Shown piece after piece: positions 39,801 to 51,265 of a DNA stretch of 64,000 nt (the first letter of the stretch is position 1; every line of letters starts with the position of its first letter). This DNA is from Eutreptiella sp. 'Long Island Sound 2002' (lineage: Eukaryota; Euglenozoa; Euglenophyceae; Eutreptiales; Eutreptiaceae). The position numbers were made by a program, and so were the translations under genes. The DNA lies in the NCBI GenBank assembly GCA_964036045.1, contig OZ038382.1:107902578-107966577 (forward strand), read 5' to 3'. Under the pieces are notes generated by a model that saw only the letters and a program-made list of their open reading frames with translations, searched no databases and was not told where the DNA came from.

Positions 39801-41400
39801 GGCCTCCTGATTTGGATTCTTTGCCACGGCCCTGAGTCATGAGTCGAAGTACAATATTGTGGATGATGCCCCTAGCGAGGTTGCAACGGGACAATTAAAC
39901 TTCACCGTCCTTGCACCCTGGAGGAGGCGACCTACAGGCCCCGGGGATACTAGTAGCCCAAGAATTTACGATTCGCATGTGGCAGTAACACGGTGAACCC
40001 GGATCTCCGGGGGCTAGGGTGCACTCATGCAGAACGTCCCTCCGGGCTTGAGCACGGGCGTTTCCACCGAGACCCCATGCACCGCCCCGTAGCATACCTT
40101 ACTCCCATGTGCACTCATTTGGTGAGCCCTAAGGGTGTGCGGCTTAGACTAGGGATGGATCTAATTTTGTGGCCCGGGGGGTCCAGTTCCCGCGGGCGGG
40201 GGTGCTTGTTTTTGGTGACCGATGACAAAAATCATAAACGGCAATAGTGAGAAACTGCAACTCCGAATAATATTGTGACCCAAAAGGTTGTCTCTGGTGG
40301 AATGTTGCTTGTGTGTAGTGCAAATTTACCGTGTTTGTGTCTTCTTGCAAGCAAATTTCGCAAAACACCTAAAGATAGGGGGGGGATGTGAGGAAGGAGA
40401 AGAACACAATGCCTCGGTCACTCGATTATAATGATAATTTAGCTGACATTTCAGATGGAGCAAGCTGTTTGTTCTCCTTTGCATCTTTTATTACCAGTTC
40501 ATCTAGTGGCAATGGCATCCGTAGTGGCAGTGGCAGGAACACTCACAGTGATGGTAGCGGCAGCGAGCAAGGCAATTTTGGCACTATGAGCGATGATAGT
40601 GAATGGCATTGAGACATCGAATGACATTGAATGATGTTGACAATGTATGCATCCACAGGGCCTTATGCTTATCATGTGTGTGGTTGCATCACCCCCTCCC
40701 CCCATGTACATGTGCGGACTGAGGGCTGCCCAAAACCCCCCGGTTTTAGGTCACTTTTTTTGGTGACCAGATATTGTGCATTTTTTGTGACCAAGGGGGT
40801 GGGCTGGGGGGGTCCCAGCCGGACCCACCCCTCAGTTAGATCCAACCGTAGCTTAGACTGTCGTGTTTCCACTGCTGGGTTGTAGCCGCAGCTAGGCAAA
40901 GAGGGCAATGGGCATAGGGAAGGTTGGAGACCGATGGGTAGGGATCAAGGGATGTACCACAATCCACTTTACCCCTTCACTGATTTTCACATTCTCCATT
41001 TAAGGTTCTTTGAGTTCTCGGAATTTCATCTTGGCAGTATGTCAGTTTCAAGTTCCCCGAATTTCAGGTTCCCAAAATTTCAGGTTGTCAAACTTTCAAC
41101 TTCTGTGTTTCTTACAATTTCAGAATTTTAGGCTTAGTACAAGTGGACGAAGGCAAGGTTCCTTGTAATACAAGTTCTCGAAAATTCGGGTTGAAAGATT
41201 TTCAGGTTCTCAGAGTCTTTAGCTCGGTTCAAGGATTAAACGTCCGCTGAAACTCAAGGCACAATGAAGGCATTAGTAAGGAACGACACGTGCACTACAT
41301 GTTGTCTATAGCCCCCTCTCCTGCGGGAGACTGCATGTGGGGGGGACTTCAAGGTCAGGAGGTGCGGTGACTTGATTTCTCAACCGATGTCATGCTTTTG
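39801..41400. other. Unassigned, with AATTTCAGGTTC repeats
   Basis: 40418-40612 holds a short Met-initiated frame (MPRSLDYNDNLADISDGAS, Ser/Gly-rich end) with mildly protein-like composition but no family. 41000-41220 is a degenerate repeat of about 20 bp with AATTTCAGGTTC and CCGAATTTC variants. Nothing else recognised. Confidence 0.35.
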
Positions 41401-42115
41401 GTGGTCGAAACCAGATGCAACTACCGCTGTCGTCTGTTGCTTTGTGATGTTTGCTGCCACTTACTGTGTTGTGCTTGTCTGTTGTTGCCCGGTGCTTTTT
41501 GTTGTGTGTTGTAGCCCGCTATTTGCTATTTGCTGTTGTGTGCTACGTGCTACTCTTTGACGTCTCCCGTTGTCTGATGTGTGCCGGTCACTGCTGATTT
41601 TTGTTGTTTGGTGAATGCCGCAGTCCGCTATGTAATGCCTGTCGTTGTCTACCGGTTTCTACTATCTTGTGATATCTGCACTTGTTGGTTGTGTGCTGTT
41701 GTTCGCTGCCTCCTGCCTGCCGCTACCTGCTGGCTACTACCGCACACGGTTACCTCATGTATGTTGTCTGCCGTTGTCTTTTATCTTTTTTTGCTCTCGG
41801 CTATCAGGATCCTTCTTTTGTCTGCTGTTTGCCGCTGTCTGCTTCTGCTATATATTTGCTACCGCTTGTTGCTCAACATTTGCTATCTTCTGTTGTATCC
41901 CATTGTGTGCTCTTTGCTAATGCTTGCCGCCTACCGTTTTCTGCTGTCTACTCCTGTCTGATGTTAGTTGTTGCGTTGTTGTTTAATGTCTCAACTTGTT
42001 TTCTGTCTCGTCTTCCGTGTACCGTTTGTTGTTGTGGCTTGTCTGCTGTTTGGGACTATGTGTTGTCGTAGGGTGTCTGTCGTGTGCTACAGTTTGCTGC
42101 TACGAGCGAGCATTT
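41401..42115. repeat. Low-complexity TGCTGTT / GTCTGC tract
   Basis: About 700 bases of degenerate TGTTGTCTGCCGCTGT-type sequence. It opens frames rich in Cys, Leu and Val at 41581-42071, which are compositional. Confidence 0.75.
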
Positions 42116-42159
42116 AGTTGACGAGGCCTTTGATAGGCATGTGACAGGTGCAGTTCCAC

Positions 42160-43000
42160 GATTGGATGGCCTCCCTTTGCAGGTTTAAAAACCTTTAAGA
42201 AACTACTTTGCCCCCTTGATGTTCCACATCATCCAAGGGGCCGCACAACATGGATCTTTTCCTAAAGAATGGGGAACTAGTATTAGTTTCGGCATCCCCA
42301 AGGCAGCGGGAGCGTGCAGCGTAGCCCGGCCACGCCCCATTGTGGTTCAACAGATGAAAAGCAAATGGTTTATTACTGTACTACTCCTCCTAATTGAACA
42401 GGTGCTAATGTAGATTCCCCCCCCCCCCCACACACCCCGTCCAATTGGGTGCCTCAAAAGCCAGGCAGATGATCAACCACATATGGGGTGTGTGCAGTGA
42501 ATGGGAATCTGCTTGTGTGATGGCACCGCTGAGCATTGGCTATCAGAATGCCCTTCCCACCTTGTGGCATGTCTTCGTACATAGTGTCCTTACCTTCATT
42601 AATTTGCCTGAAATGATTCAACTTATCGTACAGTCACTGCATGGGGACTATTATTTCTCTGTAGGACACACCGAGATCAAAACATCAGCCTTCTAGCCGA
42701 AAGCAGGCATTGCGTAGGGTGACCCCATGTCGCCATTGCTAGTCTGATTTTGCGTGTCTATAGTCTGCTTTTCCGATCACGGCATGGACTACTCACCACG
42801 AGGATACGTATACGTGGATGATGTGCTTTTGAAGTCCGGCATATGACAACAGTGATTGATGCCACAATAGGCATCCTTAGGGTCTTTTTCTGCAGTCTCG
42901 GGGCTGCAAATACACCCAAGATAATCCGCTTTTTTTTTCCAAAAGAAGAGCAACGATCTCGTTGTTGTCTCCTGCCTGTTGAAGTCCATTGTTGTCTACG
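42160..43000 (+). pseudogene. Reverse transcriptase remnant (non-LTR type)
   Basis: RT blocks in order: DGLPLQ (42164), GSFPKEWGTSISFGIPK, then RPIVVQQMKSKW; after a frame change at a C-run near 42420, INHIWGVCSEWESACV, LPTLWHVFVHSVLTFINLPE and LIVQSLHGDYYFSV; then AGIA-TAG-GDPMSPLL, the GxxQGDPxSP box with TAG for its Gln; then GYVYVDDVLL, the catalytic xxDD box; then, after a shift, GILRVFFCSLGAANTPKII. Other stops: TAA after DGLPLQV, TAG at 42412 and 42694, TGA near 42739. Known non-LTR enzymes have this order and wording. No endonuclease or RNase H part was found, so this is a truncated, inactive copy. Confidence 0.75.
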
Positions 43001-43679
43001 CATGGGCACAACGGGGAGCGCTACATGAGCAACACGGGTCGAGTGGATGCGCAGACCAAAGCACGGCAAGGCACAACAACATGCAAGACTAGGGAAAGGG
43101 GGTGTGGACACCACGCGTTACGGGTGTGTACTCACCATGGGGAGTGGCCCGCAGTTGTAGGTGCACATCCGCGACCACCAGTATTTAGGGATGCATTGGA
43201 GGAGAGGGGTGGGGGGGGGGCGGAGAAATTTGGTTCCCAAGATGCGATTTTGTGTGCCTTTTGGCCCCTATTAGTGTAGGAACTTGTATTTTTTAGCCTG
43301 ATGCTTGCCACGGCTCGGAGTGTCCCAATTTCTGCACTTTTTGGTCCTTGGGGCAGGCTCACCCTCCCTGTCACTTCCCCTCTCTCCATCCGTGAATCAC
43401 GTGCAGCAAAGGAGTAGGCCCGTTTCGGAGGCACCGCGCACGTGGAAGGAAATGGGGGACACCCACCGGACGTGGAGGAGGGGAGGGGGGTTAAGGGGGG
43501 ATCGTGGCTCCCCAAACCACCAGCCAAAGAAGTTAGAAAACAAACGGCAAGATCTGCACATCATAGCACAAAACGAAACAACATAAGGCAGGACATCATT
43601 GCCAGAAGGTGGCAGGGACCTTGGGGTGTGCTCAGCTATGGGATGCAGTCCTTCAAGCATCCCCACGCACCCGTAGAAG
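43001..43679. other. Unassigned stretch
   Basis: No gene recognised. Purine-rich segments near 43190 and 43440-43500 open overlapping frames on both strands. Confidence 0.35.
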
Positions 43680-44720
43680 CCATATATGCCCGTCCGGTTT
43701 ACCCGCCAAGTCAAACTAAACATGTTTATACGCTTATTTTGTTTATTTGGCCGTATTAGCCCTGTTGGGCATTGTGGCGCTCTATTAATGTATTTCTACT
43801 TTTTCTGTGTTTTCCAAAGATATATGTGTTTCTCATTTCTTGTTGCCCATCTTTGCACTTTCTTTTTCCACAAAAAATGAATGTTTTCCTTTGCAACACA
43901 ATGTCTCAAGGAGAACTATGCAGAGAATTTGCATGAGTTGCCTGTGTCTCTAACAACACTATGCTGTCACGTAGAGACAATAGAAATAGGAGCTAGTGTC
44001 CAAATAGAGAAATTGAATCAAGCAATCAAGAGAACGGCAACCAAGAGAAAGTACCGAAGGAACTCCAACGAGCACGTGCACCAAGTGCATGGTTGAGGGT
44101 CTGCGGTTGCGGCTCAAGTAGCGGTATCGGGCCGTGGTCGCATTCTTCAACAATGGTGTGCAAATAGTTTTTTGGAGGGCTCTCAAGGCATGAAGAGGGG
44201 TCTAGGGTTGTGGCAATCTTCTTGGGCACGGGTTGTGGGACCGAGTTGTGGCATGGTTCTTCACCAAGGGCGTTTCCTTGAGGTATGTGCTAGCCAGAGG
44301 GGTATGGGGACAGCGGCGCGATTATTCCACAGGGTTGTGACTTTCAACACCTCGAGGAAAGGTTGCCAAGGGGTGGTCCTAATTGCAAGACTAGTGCAAT
44401 CATCACCTCATTCTATCTTATTCTAGCCTCTTTGTATGCGTACATTTTGGGTACGGCGCGTAGCGCGGGCGAGTGGGTGCACCCCAACTCCAGTGCCGAC
44501 ATGGTCACCCACTTGAAGACCAATTGCACTGACATCATTCACACCTTTATCATGTGCCCATAGTCCCCAGGCGAACCCCCGCCAATCCCTTGCGGCCTTT
44601 GGCCCTACGCGTGCCCTGCCCACAAGTGCATGTTGTGGCGACAAAATGCAAGGGGACCTCGACACATGCAGCCATTGTTATCACAATGTGCACGCTTGCA
44701 TGGTTGTTGTAATTTGCTGA
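43680..44720 (+). repeat. Repeat D, copy 1
   Basis: Matches 56060-57110 over about 1 kb: CCGTCCGGTTTACCCGCCAA, TTTATTTGGCCGTATTAGCC, GTGTTTCTCATTTCTTGTTG, TTTCCTTTGCAACACAATGT, GAATCAAGCAATCAAGAG, AGTGCATGGTTGAGGGTC and TTGCCAAGGGGTGGTCC. It includes the coding segment described separately. Confidence 0.8.
44408..44710 (+). pseudogene. Repeat D protein, degraded copy
   Basis: GEWVHPNSSADMVTHLKTN then CTDIIHT at 44470-44550, and, after a frame change, DTCSHCYHNVHACMVV at about 44660-44710. Both pieces align with the better copy at 56.75-57.1 kb. The piece follows TCTTATTCTAG, which looks like a splice acceptor in both copies. Broken by a stop at 44561. Confidence 0.5.
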
Positions 44721-45090
44721 TGGTTTTTGGATTGTTGCGTTTTTTTCTTTGTGCGCTTTGGATGGTTGGTACTATTTCTTGGTAGCCTCTAGATGGTTGC
44801 TGTCATTTCCTGATGCGCTTCGAATAAGACTTGACGGCAATATAGATGCCTGCAGGCCCACAAAGATGAAGCGTGGCCCCCACAAAGCAATGCCACAAAG
44901 TGGTACAATAGTTGCGTGTCGCATGTTTGCATAGCAGTGGTGATGAGGACTTAAAAGTCAGGAACACACCCAACCCAACGCACGAGACCAAAGGTGGTAA
45001 TCAAAAGGTAGTCGTGATCCATAATGCATTGCAAAGGGTGAGCCCAAGTCCCCGCAACATTGAATGAAATCAATATTTAGATACAAAAAC
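44721..45090 (-). repeat. Inverted relative of the 57.83-58.1 kb segment
   Basis: Read on the minus strand, this carries CATTCAATGTTGCGGGGAC, CACCTTTGGTCTCGTG, GTTGGGTTGGGTGTGTTCC, GCTATGCAAACATGCGACAC and GGGGGCCACGC, as at 57850-58030 on the plus strand. Its far end continues into two or three units of the minisatellite. Confidence 0.75.
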
Positions 45091-47394
45091 AGCGAGCCAC
45101 TGGGCCATCGGCATCACACACATCACGCGATGTATGCTCGCCTCTAAGCAGCCACCGTCGCCGGTGGGGGTCTTCTCTCGGAAGTTGTACCGAACACAGC
45201 AGTTTGCTATGTTGTGCCACAATTTCCTTGCACAATTGTGTATTGTCCGTCAATCATGCTAGCTACGCATTGCGTTCCGGCTGTTCTTTCCAAGCAATGC
45301 ACCATATAAAGCGAAATATTAGCCTATCATTGCAGGCACAAAGGCTTCACTCCATTCTCCACCGTCATTTTCACTTTTAGACCCCTTGTTTGATGCATGG
45401 GGGGAGGGATGGTTGGTGAGGTGTACTGGCACAATGTAAGCACAATTTTAGCGCAACTGGAGCACACTAAGAGCAAAATAGGAGCACAACACAAGCACAA
45501 CGTTTCCTAAGCAGTGGCACAATATCACCCTTAGTACCCTAGCGCAACACCATGAAGAAGGAGGAAGCCCGCACCACTGCCCACGCGCGACATGGCGTTG
45601 CACGAGCATGCACATTGGTGCCCGTCGCTAATCTTTTGGTAGTAGTTAGTTGTTCCTCCACCCCTTCCACATTTTACGTTCCTTCTTCCGGGACAAGCCA
45701 TCACGGGATCGGCCAGAAAAAAATGGTAGGGCTACAACCTTCGGGAAAACTTTTCCGTGGTTTGGAGCGGGAGGTTCCCTCCCGCCATTTTCCCCCATGA
45801 GTGGGCCCTGGGAACCCCTCTACGTACAAGCTCTCGGCGGGGAAGGTTGTTGGAGTTCCCCGGGATGCACGACTCTCAGTCTCCAGTCGTGGCGTAGCCA
45901 TGGGTACACAAACTCCTATTACCGCCGTGTGTGGACTAGGACTTTCCGTACGGAAGCGATCACCTTTTCTTGTGAAGTCCCCCCAACACATTGGTGCATA
46001 AGGTCGGTTTCCATCACAGCTGCCGTCCCATAGGGGGAGCCGATCACAACTACCCTTTAGCCCGCACGCAACAAGGCTCACTGCCGGCTGCCTTGCAGGT
46101 GTTTTAATTTCGTAAACTTCTGCCACACCACTTCCTACACTCACATGTGCCCTGTGACTACGTCCAAGTCTACTAAAACAATTACTTCGAACATTGCTTT
46201 CCACATCGTTGGCATTGCATTCACCGTCGCCAATACTTATTACGGTGTTGCTTGTGCTTCGACTTTATGGCCTCCCCACTTCCATTGGTCCTCTTCCACC
46301 AACCCTTCAAATTAATCGTCACATGTGTTCTAGTGTCCTAACTCCACACCTCATTTTTGTAGTGCCGTGCAATGAGAAGATACTTGAATAATACAAGGGC
46401 CATCAAACATGATTGCACACTCAGTGGCCATACCCACACCTAGGGGCTATGAGAAGCCTTGCACCATCCTCCTTGTGGGCCATACTTCAATTACAGTGTT
46501 CTTTTTGTGTTTTCTTAAATTCCATTTTTCCACTTTTCTAAAGGCTTGGCGCATTTACGATTTCATATGGCACATGTGCAATAGTTTCCTCGTTGTAAGA
46601 AGCCGTGGATGGATATCCAAGCTAGGGGTAGTTCAATGGTTGCTAGCTACATGTATTTTTCGTCAAAAAGGGGAAGGAGCCTTTCGCACGGGAATCAAAA
46701 TATCAAACAGCTCGCACGGAATAGTGTAAGCAATGCCAAAGGGACAAGAAGGAGTACATGTTGGCATCATGCGCTGCTGCATTGGGTACCACGGGACAGG
46801 GCACCTTAGACCATGTCGCAACTCCCCTGGAACTAAAATGAGCCAAGAGCCCCTGTTGGGGCCCCTAAGGGGGGGGTCCCGAGAAAGGGGGGGGGGTAGG
46901 TGGTGGTGGTGGTGGATGGTCAAATACTTGGAAGGAGCATTGGACCCTTGCCATGTGGACCACCACAAGACACATGGGGTGATTTACTTAGACATCTTGC
47001 CACTATTAACCCTGTAAATACAATACCTTACAACGTCGCCATCTAGTGGAGTTACATGCTCAGAAATCACTCTGTGGAACAACAAGCGCACATCACATAA
47101 GCCCAAGCATCTCACACCCTCTACAAATGTCGTAACACTACAAGTATTTAACCCTAACTCTATCAAGACTCGATGTTGTAATTGAATAAATCCGCATGTT
47201 GAGGGACACCCACAACGATCCAAGCCATTGTGCCCCCGCCCCATACCCCACCGAAACCCTTCCTTGCTCACTTTGCTCGCTCGAGAGACATGCCCCCCAA
47301 CACTCCTCCCCGCACCCCTGCCCCTCATAACCCTCCCTGAAACCCTTCCTCATTGATTTCTCTCCGTCAGCAGACAACCAAAATGGCATTGCCC
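45091..47394. other. Unassigned region
   Basis: No gene recognised with confidence. 45701-46204 (minus) is an open 167-residue frame, and the plus strand over the same stretch also has protein-like pieces (KVVGVPRDARLSVSSRG), so at least one is a shadow; neither matches a family I know. 46870-46920 is G-rich and GGTGGT-rich. Confidence 0.35.
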
Positions 47395-48600
47395 CTAGAC
47401 CCCCTTATACGTGCCGTCGATCCTAACATTACTCATTGCAAGGGTTTTCGGGAACTTGCATGGGCGAATATGGGTCAAAGATGGTTCAAATAGCCCAAAA
47501 CCACTTGTTTGAGCACCACGTGGTCTAGGAACAACTTTGGGAAAAATCATTTTGACCACTTTCGGACCCACAATTGACCCCCGTAACACTACCCTAGCAC
47601 GTGCGCCGTGCATGTAGGTGGTGCCAAGAGGGCATTGAAGGGTGTTTCGGGAGCATGGAAATGCCTTGCAAGTGATTCCTTGAACCATTATTTACCACCA
47701 AGGCCGTAAAACATAGTAGGGCAGTTGCAACTACAAAAAAAAAAGCAAATAGAATGCTTTACAAGGTTGATTTGACGGTATTTTGGGCCCAACAGAAAGG
47801 GCATAAAGGCGACTACTTCGGTGCAGAATGGACGAGACGTTGGTCAAAGGTGTTTGTGTATCATCGAGATTGGTTCCAATGCAAGTGCCCCCTCCAAGGA
47901 CATGTGAGACACCCGAACTGCCCCCAAAAGGGCTTTTTTTGGCCATTTTGGTAGAATTTAAAGCCTAGCTCCGCCACTTGTAACCCGTGTTCCTAGCCGC
48001 CGCGAAGCGCCGTGCAAACTCGGTGACCCTGACGCTGCCTTGCCTGCCTGACGACGAGGACCCCATCGCGCAGAAGGGAATGTGCGTGGGGCACGACTGC
48101 ACAAGAAGAGAGGCACCGTGCTCACAGACTGAACACTGTGCCAGAAAACCACGCTGGAGCTTTGGGGTCAGTCAAGGAGTCTGTCAACGAGGGTGACGTG
48201 CTTGTTCAAGCTAGGACGCTCCGTTCCCGTCGTCCCCTGAAGTCGTGGCCCGACTTGTCTACCACCGTCCACCCCTTCGGACTGCCGCTTTGGGATTCGG
48301 CCAAGCACATTGTCCGTCGGTAGACCGGCGTATAGGCTGCAGGCGTACATGCTGAAGATTGCGCCAAAGCGGGGCTGTAGCGGCACTGCAAAGAACACAC
48401 ATGCGGCCATTGAGTTTGGTGGTCAAATTTTGTGTGATTGTACTCCACACCCATAGCTATCATCCACCAAAATTTCAGCCGAGTCTAGAGCATCACGATG
48501 GAGTTGTGTTTGTTGTCCATTTCGCGCATGCTTGCTTGGCGTTGCTACTTGCAGCCACTACTTGCTGCTTGTTGTTGCTAAAGCTTGTAGCCCCACCTTA
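47395..48600. repeat. Dispersed repeat family A, copy 4
   Basis: CACTTGTTTGAGCACCACG, TGGTCTAGGAACAACTTTGG, GATTGGTTCCAATGCAAG, CCTCCAAGGACATGTGAG, CACACCCATAGCTATCATCC, CCAAAATTTCAGCCGAGTC, and a 3' end with CTTGCTGCTTGTTGTTGC. An insert with unrelated sequence sits at about 48000-48400. Confidence 0.8.
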
Positions 48601-48784
48601 GAAAGTCAAGAGGGTAGAAAGACCTAGCTACATCCACCATATTGGTGAAAAGAAATCAAGGCTGATTCCCGGTAGCGAGCTTTTGGAGAAGGAGTGCATG
48701 TGCAACAGCTTGGGGTGCATGAAAAATGGAACATGCTACACACTTGACGCTTGACGCTTAGCCACAATGGTATTCCGGTAGAGC

Positions 48785-49430
48785 AAAAGCCAATTGCCAA
48801 CACAAAAAGAGGTGGGTGATATGGAACACCAAGGGGGTGAGCACAAACGAAATGGCGCAACACAAGAGCTAGGCAGTGCAATTTAAAATACCATTGACGC
48901 ATCGACCTACCCTAGAAAGCAAACCCATTGCCCCATTGTGCCATGCAAAACACATAGTAGCATTCATGCAACCCCCCATTGACCTCATCTACCCCAACCC
49001 TTGTGCGGAAAAAAGTACTATCACAAGAAACCATGTGGCAACAAAAAGGATGGGATCGCGGTGAAGCAAAATTGCCAACACAAAAAGAGGTAGGTGATAT
49101 GGGACACCAAGGGGAGTGGGGGCACAAACAAAATGGTGCACACAAGAGATCGGCAGTGCAAATGTAAAATACCATTGATACATCAACCTACCCTACAAAG
49201 CAAACCAACTGCCCCATCGTGCCGTGTAAAACAGACGGCGGCATTCATGCAACCCCTGTTTGACCTCATCTACCCTAACCTTTGTGCGGAAAAAAGTACT
49301 ATCACTGGAAACCATGGAAACCATGTGGCAAACATCAATGGGATGGTGGTGAGGCGAAAGCCACTTGCCAACATAAAAAGAGGTAGAGGATGTGGAACCC
49401 CAAGGGTGGGAAGAGAGTATGTTGCACCCT
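48785..49430. repeat. Tandem repeat, about 285 bp, 2.2 copies
   Basis: ATTGCCAACACAAAAAGAGGT at 48792 and 49074, and TTGCCAACATAAAAAGAGGT at 49367, mark the unit starts. Each full unit contains ACCAAGGGG, GGCAGTGCAA, ATACCATTGA, TGCCCCAT, ATTCATGCAACCCC and GTGCGGAAAAAAGTACTATC. Confidence 0.85.
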
Positions 49431-49479
49431 GACCCTTCATTCCTCCCGTATTCCTTCCCTATCACCCCGAACCCCCCTT

Positions 49480-50275
49480 TGCTTCAATGCCAACTGCCCA
49501 TTTCGGGGCCTTTGGGGAACTTGCATGGGCTGATATGGATCAAAGATGGCTTAAAATGAAACCACTTGTTTGAGCACCACAAGTGTTCTACGGACAACTT
49601 TGCAACAAAATCATTTTTGACTACTCTTGGACCCCCATATGACACCCGTAACCCTCCCCTACCACGTGTTGTGCACACTCCACCACTGAACAGTACCAAA
49701 ATGGGGCATTGAAGGGTCTTCACAGCGAGAAAATGGCTTGCAAGTGATCCCTTCAATGATTATCTATCACCACAAGGGCACCCAACACATTCCATGGCAG
49801 TCAAACACAACACAAGAACGTGGAACTTGAAAAAGGATGCTTAAAGGGTGCTTTTCAGGGCTGGTTTTGCAACATTGCGGGGTCAAAAAGAGGTTGTTCG
49901 GGCCACAAATTTGGAGGAAAACCCGCTAGACAGTGATCAAAGGTGTTTTTTTATCTAGGTTGGTTCCAATGCAAATTGCATCCTCCAAGGACAAGCTAGA
50001 CACACTAAATGCCCCAAAAGGGACATTTTTTTGCTTTTTTTTAATAGTTTATGAAATCACGGCCTGCCACTTGAGACCCCATTCCTGCTCGCCACCGTTG
50101 AGTTTCTTGCTATAAATTTCTGTGTGTGATTGTCCCTCACACCCGTTGGTACCATCCACCAAAACTTGGCCAAATTTGGAGCACCACGAAGGTGTTATAA
50201 TTTTTGCCGATTGAGCGCGTGCTTGCTTGCTGCTGCTGCTGCTACCGCAACGACTAAAGCAGCAAGGGGGGGATT
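49480..50275. repeat. Dispersed repeat family A, copy 5
   Basis: CACTTGTTTGAGCACCACAAG, GGTTGGTTCCAATGCAAAT, CCTCCAAGGACAAGC, GCCACCGTTGAGTTTCTTGC, CACCCGTTGGTACCATCC and a GCTTGCTTGCTGCTGC 3' end. Confidence 0.8.
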
Positions 50276-50526
50276 GTAGGTCTGCGAACGCGGCCGAATT
50301 TTTGGTGGGTGCACTGCTGCTCTGCAAGGTGGCGGATGCTTTCACCATTAGGAATGTGGCGGAAGATTGGTCGCCATGGACAAGTTGACAACAACCATAG
50401 GTAGATGGTCAGAATTGGCCCCAGGTAGATTCACCGGTACAGCAAAAGATTTCAACTCATCAATGCTATTCCCGTGCCAAGCCTTTTCTAGAAATGGCTC
50501 AGATCATGAGTCGGGGCAAGTTCCCC

Positions 50527-50870
50527 CTCAAGAGCCCTTGAAGCACCCCCTTAAAGGATCCCCCAAAGGACACGCAAAAGAGGCCCCATGAAGCACACCA
50601 TTGAAGGACCCACTGAAGGACCCCCAAATGGAACCCTGTGAAGGACCCCCTGAAAGGAGCCCCAAAAGGAGCCCCGTGATACCCTTAAAGAACACGCTTA
50701 AAGGCCCTTGTAGGACCCTCATAAAGGACCCTAGTGAAGGACCTCTCTAAAGAATCCCATGAAGGCGCACCCTAAGGGACCCCGTACAGGACCCCATTGG
50801 AATCCTTGAGCACCCAACAGGACACCATAAAGCACCCCCTTTAAGGACCCTGTCAAATCCCCCCCTCCCC
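50527..50870. repeat. Degenerate AAAGGACCCC minisatellite
   Basis: About 20 loosely spaced copies of (A)AAGGACCCCC with TGAAGGA and CCTTAAAGG variants every 15-25 bases. Minus-strand frames are Gly/Ser-rich because of it. Confidence 0.75.
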
Positions 50871-50932
50871 CTCTTTGGGCTTCCACTAGAGGTTGTGTCC
50901 TATATCCTTGTTGTTGGGAGGTTGGGAGGCTC

Positions 50933-51265
50933 GTGCTCCTTATTGCCTGCAAGAGCCTTTCCAAAATGCTTTGGCAACTGCTTCTTGCGCTTCCACGAAA
51001 TGCATTTGAAACATGTGCATCTTGTGTGAGCACAAATAGTGACACCAAGCTCCTACAGCACCATACACATACTCTTCAAGTGCCATGTTGTCGTTCTTGT
51101 GGTAGGCATTGTGATGTCACAGTAAAAGGGGACATCGCCTCAGAGGTGGCTTTCTTGTTGGACAGCCTAAGGGTTTGTATGGATGGATCATTGTTGACCA
51201 ATGACATTGAGTCCTCCATAGTGCATGGCCCGAGGCCTTTCTTAGACGGCCCAACCCCACCCTAA
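50933..51265 (+). CDS. Unrecognised Cys-rich ORF cut by the foldback element
   Basis: Frame with MLWQLLLALPRNAFETCASC, VPCCRSCGRHCDVTVKGD and EVAFLLDSLRVCMDGSLL, ending inside the foldback element's left end. CASC and CRSCGRHC could bind metal. Removing the element and one copy of the duplicated GCCTTT gives an end ...VHGPRPLA followed by TAA. No family recognised; low confidence. Confidence 0.3.
   Translation: MLLIACKSLSKMLWQLLLALPRNAFETCASCVSTNSDTKLLQHHTHTLQVPCCRSCGRHCDVTVKGDIASEVAFLLDSLRVCMDGSLLTNDIESSIVHGPRPFLDGPTPP

Noticed and set aside
41581-42071. Cys/Leu-rich membrane-like ORFs
   Set aside because: They come from the TGCTGTT low-complexity tract in several frames at once.
42160-43000. 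Active retrotransposon
   Set aside because: TAA, TGA and frameshifts are present besides the TAGs, and endonuclease and 3' parts are missing.
45701-46204. 167-residue minus-strand ORF as a gene
   Set aside because: Both strands look equally protein-like here and no family is recognised, so the strand cannot be chosen.
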